A stretch of DNA of 5,905 bases, taken from NCBI GenBank assembly GCA_031284065.1, contig JAITAP010000210.1, positions 1-5,905 of the forward strand, in the 5' to 3' direction. The position numbers and the translations under genes were made by a program. Within the stretch, counting starts at the first letter, position 1, and the number at the start of each line of letters is the position of its first letter. Under the pieces are notes generated by a model. It was not told where the DNA came from, did no database searches, and worked only from the letters and a program-made list of their open reading frames with translations. Source of the stretch: Prevotellaceae bacterium (GTDB taxonomy: Bacteria > Bacteroidota > Bacteroidia > Bacteroidales > UBA932). Of this stretch, positions 1 to 5,618 are shown one piece after another.

Positions 1-267
1 GGCGACGTGTTGCATTACCTTGATAAAAGCGGCTTGGAAGCCGACATGATAGTACAGTTACACGACGGCCGCTGGGGCGCCATCGAAGTGAAATTGGGAA
101 ATAAACAGATAGAGGAAGCTGCCGGGAATTTACTCAAACTGAAAAATAAAGTGGACACCGGCAAAATGAAAGAACCCTCTTTCCTGATGGTTTTGACCGG
201 CGGCCCATTCGCATTCAAACGGGAAGACGGGATACTCGTTGTTCCGGCAGGGTGTTTGAAACAGTGA
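1..267 (+). CDS. DUF4143-family ATPase, C-terminal fragment (5' end outside window)
   Basis: The reading frame is open from the first base and stops with TGA at 265-267, so only the last 88 residues are visible. They match the C-terminal DUF4143 domain of AAA-type ATPases that are common and multi-copy in Bacteroidales: a KSGLEAD segment, then WGAIEVKLG, then KMKEPSFLMVLTGG and a final VVPAGCLK. In this family the N-terminal half is a P-loop ATPase; it lies upstream and cannot be checked. DUF4143 has a PD-(D/E)XK-like fold, and D15, E29 and K31 of the visible fragment (first at 43-45) fit that D...ExK signature, although nuclease activity is not established for the family. The cellular role of these ATPases is poorly known. 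The GTG at 7-9 is an internal codon, not a start. The family call is confident; the function is not. Confidence 0.85.
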   Translation, partial: GDVLHYLDKSGLEADMIVQLHDGRWGAIEVKLGNKQIEEAAGNLLKLKNKVDTGKMKEPSFLMVLTGGPFAFKREDGILVVPAGCLKQ

Positions 268-340
268 GAAATAATGAAACGCCTGTCGTAGCGGATTAAA
301 ATACCGCTAAAATGGTATGGTGGAGAAATGTAAATTGATG

Positions 341-348
341 TATCTTTG
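341..348 (+). promoter_or_regulatory. Bacteroidota-type -7 box for the TlpA-like lipoprotein gene
   Basis: TATCTTTG matches the TAnnTTTG -7 consensus of the Bacteroidota primary sigma factor. It ends 19 bases before the ATG at 368, which implies a very short leader. No clear TTTG-like -33 element lies at the usual spacing (only TGG-rich sequence around 317-323), so this is a half-supported promoter. It also argues that translation cannot start at the upstream in-frame ATG at 317. Confidence 0.6.
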
Positions 349-367
349 CGCAAAATATAACACAGTC

Positions 368-1642
368 ATGAATATGAAAACAATTTATCCATTACGCCGC
401 GTCACATATTCCCTGTTGGGAAGTTTGGCGGGGCTTTTCTTCTTAGGTGCGAGCTGCACCGCCCCTCAGCACCGGCTGCAAGACGGCACGTGGCGAGCCG
501 AGCTGTCGGTATCGGACAATAAGCAGGCGCCGTTCCTTTTTGAAGTGCGCCATGCGGCCACCGACTCGGCCGTGCTGACGTTGATAAACGGCGAAGAACG
601 GGTGGCGCTTGGCGGTATCCGCTATGCAGCCGACACGGTGATTATCCCCATTGAGGCATACGATGCGGAGATACAAGCCCGCGTGTCGGGCGATTCTCTG
701 AAAGGCCGGTTCATCAAGCGATATATCGAAGATGACCCTGGCGTGCCGTTTAAGGCGCAACGGGGTGATGCGCCGCGCTTCGCTCCGGCCGCATCGCCCG
801 CGTCGGTTACTATTGATGGAATATGGGATGTCCTTTTTATTAACGAAAAACACGACACGACGAAAAACGTCGGGGTCTTTACTGCGGACAACCACATTGT
901 AACCGGCTCTATCCTTATCAATTCCGGCGACCTGCGCTTCTTTGAAGGCGCGGTGACCGAAACCGGCGTGCAGCTTTCCGCCTTTAGCGGGTTGAGTCCT
1001 TATTTGATTGAAATTGATTTTACCGGCGACGATACGTTTGAAGGAACGCTTTACACGGTGCGGGGTAAGACGCTTTTTGTGGGTAGGCGCAATGACCGTG
1101 CTGCGCTTACCGATACTTATTCCCTGACCAAGCTAAAGCGCAGTTTTGATCACTTGGGCTTCGAACTTCCCGATGCCGAAGGGCGTATCGTCTCGCTCGG
1201 CGACGCACGGTATAAAGGAAAGGTGGTGGTGGTATCTGTGCTGGGCACGTGGTGTCCCAACTGCCTTGACGAGACAGAATATCTGGCGCAGTGGTACAGA
1301 GCAAATAAAGACCGGGGCGTGGAAATTGTAGGATTGGCCTTTGAACGCAAGGACGACGCGGCATACGCTCATGCGGCCATCAACCGACTGAAAGCGCAGT
1401 ATGGCGTGGATTATGAAATACTGTTTGCCGGCAAGGCAGGTGGCGGTGCGCTGTCTAAAGTTCTCCCCGAAATCGACAGATTAGCAGGTTACCCTACTAC
1501 TTTTTTTATTGACAGGCAGGGGAAAGTAGCGAAAATCCATACGGGCTTCAGCGGCCCTGCCACCGGCGTGTTCTACGAAGAGTGGAAAAACGATTTCAAC
1601 AAGGTGGTGGACAGCTTGCTCGAAGATTCGGCAAAAAAATAA
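368..1642 (+). CDS. Lipoprotein with C-terminal TlpA-like thioredoxin domain
   Basis: Predicted 424-residue envelope thiol-disulfide protein. A signal peptide (RR at 10-11, hydrophobic residues 14-28) ends in LGASC, with Cys30 as the probable lipidation site. Residues 31-35 (TAPQH) lack the acidic residues of Bacteroidota surface-export signals, which hints at a periplasm-facing lipoprotein. Residues 39-133 and 150-243 are two related beta-rich domains of unknown type, each opening with DGxW. Residues about 262-415 form a thioredoxin fold of the TlpA/AhpC-TSA kind, with GTWCPNC (Cys296 and Cys299) and the cis-proline loop GYPTTF (Pro376). Known relatives reduce or oxidise thiols of exported proteins; substrate and direction cannot be read from sequence. 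ATG 368 is preferred because the -7 box is at 341-348; ATG 374 (two codons later) is equally possible. The gene appears monocistronic and faces a convergent pseudogene. Confidence 0.88.
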   Translation: MNMKTIYPLRRVTYSLLGSLAGLFFLGASCTAPQHRLQDGTWRAELSVSDNKQAPFLFEVRHAATDSAVLTLINGEERVALGGIRYAADTVIIPIEAYDAEIQARVSGDSLKGRFIKRYIEDDPGVPFKAQRGDAPRFAPAASPASVTIDGIWDVLFINEKHDTTKNVGVFTADNHIVTGSILINSGDLRFFEGAVTETGVQLSAFSGLSPYLIEIDFTGDDTFEGTLYTVRGKTLFVGRRNDRAALTDTYSLTKLKRSFDHLGFELPDAEGRIVSLGDARYKGKVVVVSVLGTWCPNCLDETEYLAQWYRANKDRGVEIVGLAFERKDDAAYAHAAINRLKAQYGVDYEILFAGKAGGGALSKVLPEIDRLAGYPTTFFIDRQGKVAKIHTGFSGPATGVFYEEWKNDFNKVVDSLLEDSAKK

Positions 1643-1667
1643 GCATCACGCGGCCTGTGCCCACTTA

Positions 1668-1706
1668 CCGCAAATTGGGACAAGGTAAAACCCTGTCCCA
1701 ACGCGG
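1668..1706. terminator. Hairpin between convergent genes, possible two-way terminator
   Basis: TTGGGACA (1675-1682) pairs perfectly with TGTCCCAA (1694-1701). Inside it, GG pairs with CC across an A/C mismatch around a 5-base loop. Outside it, CCGC (1668-1671) pairs with GCGG (1703-1706) across a small internal loop. The site sits exactly between the stops of two convergent genes. Neither strand has a T-run after the stem, so it is not a classic intrinsic terminator; it could be a transcript-end stabiliser or act with a termination factor. Confidence 0.5.
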
Positions 1707-1709
1707 GTG

Positions 1710-2520
1710 CTAAAACATCAAGCTAAAGCCTTTCTTTTGGGAAGACCTGTACTTTTCTATCTCCAAAGAGAGCGATTTTTTTAGCTGCATCGCCATAAAC
1801 TCCAAGAACGGCTGGTTGGTTTCTCCAGCTTGTGATTGCTGCAAGGAAAGGATATAGCCGGCTCTATCTTCCCTAAATATTTTAGCCGGAAAAAGATTAC
1901 AGCAAAATTGAATATAGTTCATCAGCAGGCGAGCCGTTCTTCCATTACCGTCCAACCATGGGTGAATGGCGACCAAATTAAGATGAGCATTAAAGCTAAG
2001 CTCGTATTATTTCCGGAATGTTTCCACCGTTTTTTGTCGTTTCCGCAGTATGGCGCAAAGCTCTTCGAGCTTGGCAGAAACCTTTTGATAGCTCATGTAA
2101 GAACGTCCGCCCATGCCGACCGTAACGCTACACAAGCGAAATTCGCCCTTGGAAGAATCGAAAGAGCCACCCGCAACATTATGCACACTCCCTGTAGTAC
2201 GCATGAGAGCCATATTCAGCTTTTGCAGAAAAGCGGGGGGTGATTTCCACGCCTTTTTTGCTTTCTTCTTTGGCAAGCTCGTAAGCCTTCCTCAAATCTT
2301 CATTCATCAAATGGTGAACCAACGGTTTCCCCCTGGCTGTTACGCCCTCGTCAAAGAGAAGCTGCGTATCCGTTTCGGTAAGCGTAGAACCCTCAATTGC
2401 CGTAGAATGGGTAATAAGCGAGTAGAGGTAGTACTTTTCATAGCCCACCGACCGGCTGATACCAAGCGCATGAAACTCTTGGTACGGCTCTTCTATCTTC
2501 TGCCAAATACTTTTTTCCAT
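1710..2520 (-). pseudogene. Fic-family AMP-transferase (FIC domain), broken by frameshift and stop
   Basis: This is one ancestral gene of about 269 codons starting at ATG 2520-2518. FIC-domain enzymes usually move AMP from ATP onto a target hydroxyl. The first frame (2520 to about 2240) carries HSTAIEGSTL, where S39-x3-E43-G44 fits the inhibitory helix motif [S/T]xxxE[G/N]; being N-terminal it suggests a class II, self-inhibited Fic. At the G6 run 2235-2240 (C6 on the coding strand) the frame shifts by one extra base: removing one C gives ITPAFLQKLN and continues the protein. The second frame holds the flap-like hairpin (GEFRLCSVTVG), then an in-frame TAA at 2009-2007 between FRK and YELSFNAHLNL. 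Beyond it the catalytic loop HPWLDGNGRTAR is intact (1964-1929), with Trp replacing the usual Phe. The remaining pieces cannot give a full enzyme unless the lesions are sequencing errors. Confidence 0.88.
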
Positions 2521-2550
2521 GATAATGTGGGGGGAAAATTGGGCAAAAGA

Positions 2551-2587
2551 AAAAGCTAAGCGGTCGATTACTTACTGCTTAGCTTTT
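2551..2587 (-). terminator. Intrinsic terminator downstream of tRNA-Leu
   Basis: AAAAGCTAAGC (2551-2561) is perfectly complementary to GCTTAGCTTTT (2577-2587), giving an 11-bp stem with a 15-base loop. On the minus strand the stem runs into TTTTTCTTTT, the U-tract expected for transcripts leaving the tRNA gene. On the plus strand it is followed by T8 (2584-2591), so it could work both ways, but no plus-strand gene precedes it. It insulates the Fic pseudogene (start at 2520) from tRNA transcription. Confidence 0.82.
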
Positions 2588-2594
2588 TTTTCTG

Positions 2595-2678
2595 TACCCG
2601 AGGCCGGGATCGAACCGGCATGGTATTGCTACCACTGGTGTTTGAGACCAGCGCGTCTACCAGTTCCGCCACCCGGGC
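2595..2678 (-). tRNA. tRNA-Leu (anticodon CAA)
   Basis: The minus strand folds into a complete class II tRNA of 84 bases without an encoded CCA. The acceptor stem pairs GCCCGGG (2678-2672) with CTCGGGT (2602-2596), with two G-U pairs, and A73 is the discriminator (2595). The anticodon stem CTGGT/ACCAG encloses the loop CTCAAAC, giving anticodon CAA, which reads UUG. A long variable arm (GGTA gcaa TACC) and the T arm GCCGG-TTCGATC-CCGGC follow. The long variable arm, A73 and anticodon together identify leucine. The gene has its own promoter immediately upstream (2698-2728) and a terminator immediately downstream (2551-2587), so it is transcribed as a single-gene unit. Confidence 0.96.
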
Positions 2679-2697
2679 TTTGCTCAAACAGAGGGTG

Positions 2698-2728
2698 CAA
2701 ATGTAGCGAGTTTATTTGAAAGTACAAA
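2698..2728 (-). promoter_or_regulatory. Promoter of tRNA-Leu, Bacteroidota -33/-7 type
   Basis: On the minus strand TTTG (2728-2725) is followed after exactly 19 bases by TACATTTG (2705-2698), matching TTTG-N19-TAnnTTTG. The -7 box ends 19 bases before the first tRNA base, leaving a short 5' leader for RNase P to remove. Both elements and the spacing are ideal, consistent with strong constitutive expression of a tRNA. Confidence 0.82.
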
Positions 2729-2814
2729 ATTCGGCGAAAATAATTTTGGCGGAAACGCTCCCAAGCTTCTCCGGCATGAGCTAAATAAGTATGGCTAAGC
2801 TCTGATTAACAACC

Positions 2815-2850
2815 GGCAAGGGGCTAAATCTCTTTGCCCGCAATTTTTTT
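2815..2850 (+). terminator. Terminator-like hairpin plus T7, no known gene upstream
   Basis: GGCAAGGGG (2815-2823) pairs with CTCTTTGCC (2830-2838) through nine pairs including two G-T wobbles, around a six-base loop. Five bases later there is a T7 run (2844-2850). The shape resembles an intrinsic terminator on the plus strand, yet no plus-strand gene precedes it. It could end an unannotated small RNA or be fortuitous. Confidence 0.35.
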
Positions 2851-2885
2851 GAAGGAGACATTGCCACAAATGCTAACTTTTTTAC

Positions 2886-2893
2886 TACCTTTG
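2886..2893 (+). promoter_or_regulatory. Bacteroidota -7 box for the CCC protein / S9 peptidase unit
   Basis: TACCTTTG matches TAnnTTTG. An ATTG at 2860-2863 is a possible -33 element, but at 22 bases the spacer is longer than the usual 19-20. It predicts a leader of roughly 65-70 bases before ATG 2968. No second such box lies before the peptidase start at 3352, so both genes probably use this promoter. Confidence 0.6.
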
Positions 2894-2967
2894 TGCTGCA
2901 TGAATAACGTGCAGGGTTTTACGTAACGGTTAATCTAAATATCTCAATTCACCAACTATTTTTGATT

Positions 2968-3324
2968 ATGGAACAACAATCTTACGAGCCGCAGGTGGCT
3001 CTTCCCAACTCAACGCTGGCGCTTGTGCTGGGTATTCTTTCCATCGTATCATGCTTTTGCTACGGTATCCCCGGCTTTGTGTGCGCGTTGATTGCGCTGA
3101 TTGTAGCAAGGTCTTCTACAAAGCTGTACGCTGCCAACCCGGGCAAATATACGGCGGGCTCCTTTAGCAACCTGAACGCAGGGAGAATCTGCGCATGGAT
3201 AGGCCTGATACCATCCATCCTCTACATTATTGTGATTATCATTATCTTCATGGTATTTGGCTGGGCTATTGTTTCCAACCCCGCCGGTGTTCTTGACAAT
3301 CTTCAGAACCTCACACAGGTGTAA
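2968..3324 (+). CDS. Small 'CCC motif'-type membrane protein, DUF4190-like topology
   Basis: 118-residue predicted inner-membrane protein of unknown function. The start is ATG 2968; the frame extends back to a TTG at 2962 but the ATG gives the normal MEQQ opening for this family. After a short polar N-terminus, residues 15-32 and 34-48 form two closely spaced hydrophobic helices, followed by a polar loop and a third long hydrophobic segment (about 74-102). The conserved landmarks LPNSTLALVLGILSIV, ANPGKY and NAGRICAWIGL match proteins annotated as 'CCC motif membrane protein' in Bacteroidota. The name-giving triplet after the first helix reads Cys29-Phe-Cys31 here instead of CCC. The S9 peptidase gene starts 27 bases downstream with no intervening promoter box, so co-transcription is likely, but no functional link is known. 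Confidence 0.85.
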   Translation: MEQQSYEPQVALPNSTLALVLGILSIVSCFCYGIPGFVCALIALIVARSSTKLYAANPGKYTAGSFSNLNAGRICAWIGLIPSILYIIVIIIIFMVFGWAIVSNPAGVLDNLQNLTQV

Positions 3325-3351
3325 GCTACTATAAATGGTAAATATTAGAAT

Positions 3352-5451
3352 ATGCAACGAGTTAATCTTTTTTGTGCAGCTATGGCGTTAGCAGCGTTTT
3401 CGGCTTGCGGCGGCCAGGAGTCCAACGGCGTTTTTCAAATTGCCAACCAGCTTACGCCGGAAGAAAAAAAGCAGGGCGTGCTGACCCCCGAAATTCTGTG
3501 GAAGTTTGGGCAGGTGAGCGACCCGCAAATTTCGCCCGACGGCAGGCAGATAGCGTACTGCGTGAGGCGCTACAGCTTGTCGGAGAACAAGGGCGTAACC
3601 AGCCTCTACCTCATCCCGTCAAACGGCGAATCCAGCCCCGTGAAGCTTACCGACGAGCAAGGCTCGGAGTCAAACCCGCGCTGGAGCGCCGACGGTAAGG
3701 CTATCCGGTTCATTTCCGACCGGAGCGGCACGGGGCAAATCTGGGAAATTGCGCTGTCGGATAAAAAGTATGCAGCCAAGCAGGTGAGCGACGTGAAAGA
3801 TGGCGTTGAAGCGTTTGAAATTTCGCCTAAGGAAAACATGGCGCTGTACGTCAAAAAAGTTCAGGTGAACAAAACCCTTGCCGAGCGCTACCCGCACCTT
3901 CCCAAAGCCAACGTCCGCATCATTAGCGACCTCATGTACCGCCACTGGGATACGTGGGACAACGGCGCGTACCGCCACATTTTTGTGTCGGGATTTGCCT
4001 ACGGAACGCTGGTTGGCGAAAAGGATATTAACGAGGGCGAAGCGTGGGATACCCCTATGGCAACCAGCTTCAGCATCAGCGACGTGTGCTGGGAACCTGA
4101 AGGGCGCTACATCTACTACGCCGGCAAAAAAATGACGGGAAAAGAGTACGCCTTGAGCACAAACTCCGATATTTACTGCTACGATACGGAAACCGGTGCA
4201 ACCGCCAACCTCACCACCGCAAACAAAGGCTACGACTGCCACCCCCTTGTATCGCCCGACGGGCTAAGGCTGGCGTGGCTGAGCATGGAAACGCCCGGCT
4301 ACGAAAGCGACAAGAATCGCCTCATGGTAATGGAGTTTGCAACCGGATTCGTAGATGAAGTAACAAAAAGTACGGAGGAAAGCGCTACCACTTTTTGCTG
4401 GGGCAACAGCCACACGCTGTACTTTGTGAGCGGCGTCAACGCTACGTATCAGGTGTACCAGGCCGATTTGGAGCGGGGAACGCTCGCGCAGGTAACGCGC
4501 GGAGCGCACGACTACTCCGACGTAATAGCCCGGGGCAACGTTGTTGCGGGACGGCGCATGAGCATGAGCATGGCGCCGGAGCTGTTCAACATCAACGTAG
4601 CCGATAGCAGCAGCACGCAAATCACGTCAACCAACAGCCACCTTTACGAAAACCTGACGTTCGGCAAGGTTGAGGAGCGGTGGATAAGAACTACCGACGG
4701 CAAGCAAATGCTTACGTGGGTTATCTTCCCTCCTAACTTTGACCCCGAAAAAAAATATCCCGCCCTGCTGTACTGTCAGGGCGGACCGCAGAGCGCCGTG
4801 AGCCAGTTTTGGAGCTTGCGGTGGAATTTGCAGCTTATGGCGGCGCAAGGGTACATCATCGTTGCCCCCAACAGGCGCGGCGTGCCGACTTTCGGAAAAA
4901 CTTGGCTGGCGCAAATTTCGGGCGACTACGCAGGGCAAAATATTCTGGATTACTACTCCGCCATCGACGCGCTCAAAGCCGAGCCATACGTGGACGCAAC
5001 CAAGCTGGGCGCGCTGGGAGCCAGCTACGGCGGCTACTCCGTGTACTACCTTGCGGGCACGCACAACAACCGCTTTAAGGCGTTGGCTGCGCACAACGGC
5101 ATGTTTAACCTCGAAAGCATGTACGGTACCACCGAAGAAATGTTTTTTGTCAACTACGACGTCGGCGGCCCCTACTGGAATAAAACGCCGAAGCTAATCT
5201 ACGCTTACGAAAAATCGCCGCACAAGCTTGTGCAGCGGTGGACAACCCCCATCCTGATAAGCGTTGGAGAGCACGACTACCGCGTGCCCTACACCGAAGG
5301 GTTGCAGGCGTTCAGCGCGGCGCAGCTGCAAGGAATACCCAGCAAGCTGCTCTTTTTCCCCGACGAAACGCACTTTGTTTCCAAACCGCAAAACGCGGTA
5401 GTGTGGCAAACAGAGCTGTTTAGCTGGTTTCATACGTACCTGCAAGAGTAA
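3352..5451 (+). CDS. S9 family serine peptidase, DPP5-like (dipeptidyl-peptidase 5), lipoprotein
   Basis: 699-residue exopeptidase of the prolyl-oligopeptidase family (S9), expected to release N-terminal dipeptides from peptides in the periplasm. It resembles Porphyromonas gingivalis DPP5 along its whole length as far as I recall that sequence. A short signal peptide ends in AAFSAC with Cys19 as probable lipidation site. Residues about 45-420 form the beta-propeller, with repeated SPDG blades (e.g. ISPDGRQIAY, VSPDGLRLAW) and the family segment DLMYRHWDTWDNG. The alpha/beta-hydrolase domain (about 440-699) contains YCQGGPQ (474-480; QGGP in place of the common HGGP, as in DPP5), the nucleophile GASYGGYS with Ser558, Asp642 in GEHDYRVP and His674 in DETHFV, so the triad is complete. 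Substrate preference cannot be decided here, but DPP5 enzymes prefer hydrophobic or Ala at P1. It is second in a likely two-gene unit. Confidence 0.92.
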   Translation: MQRVNLFCAAMALAAFSACGGQESNGVFQIANQLTPEEKKQGVLTPEILWKFGQVSDPQISPDGRQIAYCVRRYSLSENKGVTSLYLIPSNGESSPVKLTDEQGSESNPRWSADGKAIRFISDRSGTGQIWEIALSDKKYAAKQVSDVKDGVEAFEISPKENMALYVKKVQVNKTLAERYPHLPKANVRIISDLMYRHWDTWDNGAYRHIFVSGFAYGTLVGEKDINEGEAWDTPMATSFSISDVCWEPEGRYIYYAGKKMTGKEYALSTNSDIYCYDTETGATANLTTANKGYDCHPLVSPDGLRLAWLSMETPGYESDKNRLMVMEFATGFVDEVTKSTEESATTFCWGNSHTLYFVSGVNATYQVYQADLERGTLAQVTRGAHDYSDVIARGNVVAGRRMSMSMAPELFNINVADSSSTQITSTNSHLYENLTFGKVEERWIRTTDGKQMLTWVIFPPNFDPEKKYPALLYCQGGPQSAVSQFWSLRWNLQLMAAQGYIIVAPNRRGVPTFGKTWLAQISGDYAGQNILDYYSAIDALKAEPYVDATKLGALGASYGGYSVYYLAGTHNNRFKALAAHNGMFNLESMYGTTEEMFFVNYDVGGPYWNKTPKLIYAYEKSPHKLVQRWTTPILISVGEHDYRVPYTEGLQAFSAAQLQGIPSKLLFFPDETHFVSKPQNAVVWQTELFSWFHTYLQE

Positions 5452-5452
5452 C

Positions 5453-5520
5453 GAATAGTGAATAGTGAATAATGGCGCGTGGTACGGCGGCATTATTCGC
5501 TGCTCAGCGCTCATATTCAC
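5453..5520. repeat. Heptamer tandem repeats forming an imperfect palindrome
   Basis: Directly after the peptidase stop, GAATAGT occurs twice (5453-5459, 5460-5466) followed by the variant GAATAAT (5467-5473). The same unit returns inverted: GAATAATG (5467-5474) pairs with CATTATTC (5491-5498), and GTGAATA (5459-5465) pairs with TATTCAC (5514-5520). The DNA or transcript could fold into a branched or imperfect hairpin. No T-run follows, so it is a weak terminator candidate. Similar short heptamer arrays occur in intergenic DNA of many Bacteroidota; whether this is a dispersed family here cannot be told from one window. Confidence 0.6.
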
Positions 5521-5562
5521 CTTTGTTTGGACGAGGCAGAACCGCGCCCGAGTAAAGGATAT

Positions 5563-5592
5563 TGTCCGTTTCGGAAATTCTTGCTACCTTTG
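5563..5592 (+). promoter_or_regulatory. Promoter of the Rpn-family gene, Bacteroidota -33/-7 type
   Basis: TTG (5563-5565, within ATTG) is followed after exactly 19 bases by TACCTTTG (5585-5592), matching the Bacteroidota promoter pattern. The ATG of the next gene lies at 5619, giving a leader of roughly 20 bases. No Shine-Dalgarno sequence is seen, as is usual in this phylum. Confidence 0.78.
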
Positions 5593-5618
5593 CCTCACAT
5601 TTTAATCACTTCCCAGCC

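Larger units (their letters stand above)
2729..2967. other. Intergenic region between divergent tRNA-Leu and CCC-protein gene
   Basis: No open frame here has recognisable protein features. The stretch is AT-rich in its first part and contains a terminator-like hairpin (2815-2850, listed separately) and the forward promoter at 2886-2893. A short weak inverted repeat GAGCT/AGCTC (2778-2782 and 2798-2802) is also present. I see no riboswitch or repeat family that I can name. Confidence 0.6.

Noticed and set aside
289..309. Hairpin TAGCGG/CCGCTA after the DUF4143 gene as a terminator
   Set aside because: The stem is only 6 bp with a 9-base loop and no T-run follows; an alternative stem ATACC/GGTAT overlaps it.
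317..367. Upstream start of the TlpA-like lipoprotein at ATG 317
   Set aside because: The -7 box at 341-348 lies inside this extension and it would put extra polar residues before a normal lipoprotein signal peptide; ATG 368 or 374 fits better.
1710..2276. Two separate small genes (2007-2276 and 1710-1976, minus strand)
   Set aside because: They are in the same frame separated by one TAA and together continue a single Fic protein; the 5' end of the 2007-2276 frame is an out-of-frame extension.
2544..2551. TTCTTTTG on the minus strand as a promoter box for the Fic gene
   Set aside because: It misses the A of TAnnTTTG, lies in the U-tract of the tRNA terminator, and I found no -33 partner.
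1836..2559. Plus-strand open frames at 1836-2243 and 2113-2559
   Set aside because: They are opposite the Fic pseudogene, whose minus-strand translation has clear family motifs; the plus-strand translations show nothing recognisable.
2595..2615. tRNA 3' end as an integration attachment site
   Set aside because: I found no second copy of the tRNA 3' sequence and no integrase gene in the window.
2519..2719. Plus-strand 66-codon open frame over the tRNA region
   Set aside because: It is the antisense of the tRNA-Leu gene and its terminator; such antisense-tRNA peptides are a common false call.
3670..5094. Long antisense open frames across the peptidase gene (for example 3670-4242 and 4627-5094 on the minus strand)
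   Set aside because: They lie wholly inside a gene with a complete catalytic triad, have no recognisable domain, and arise from the GC-rich third positions of the real frame.
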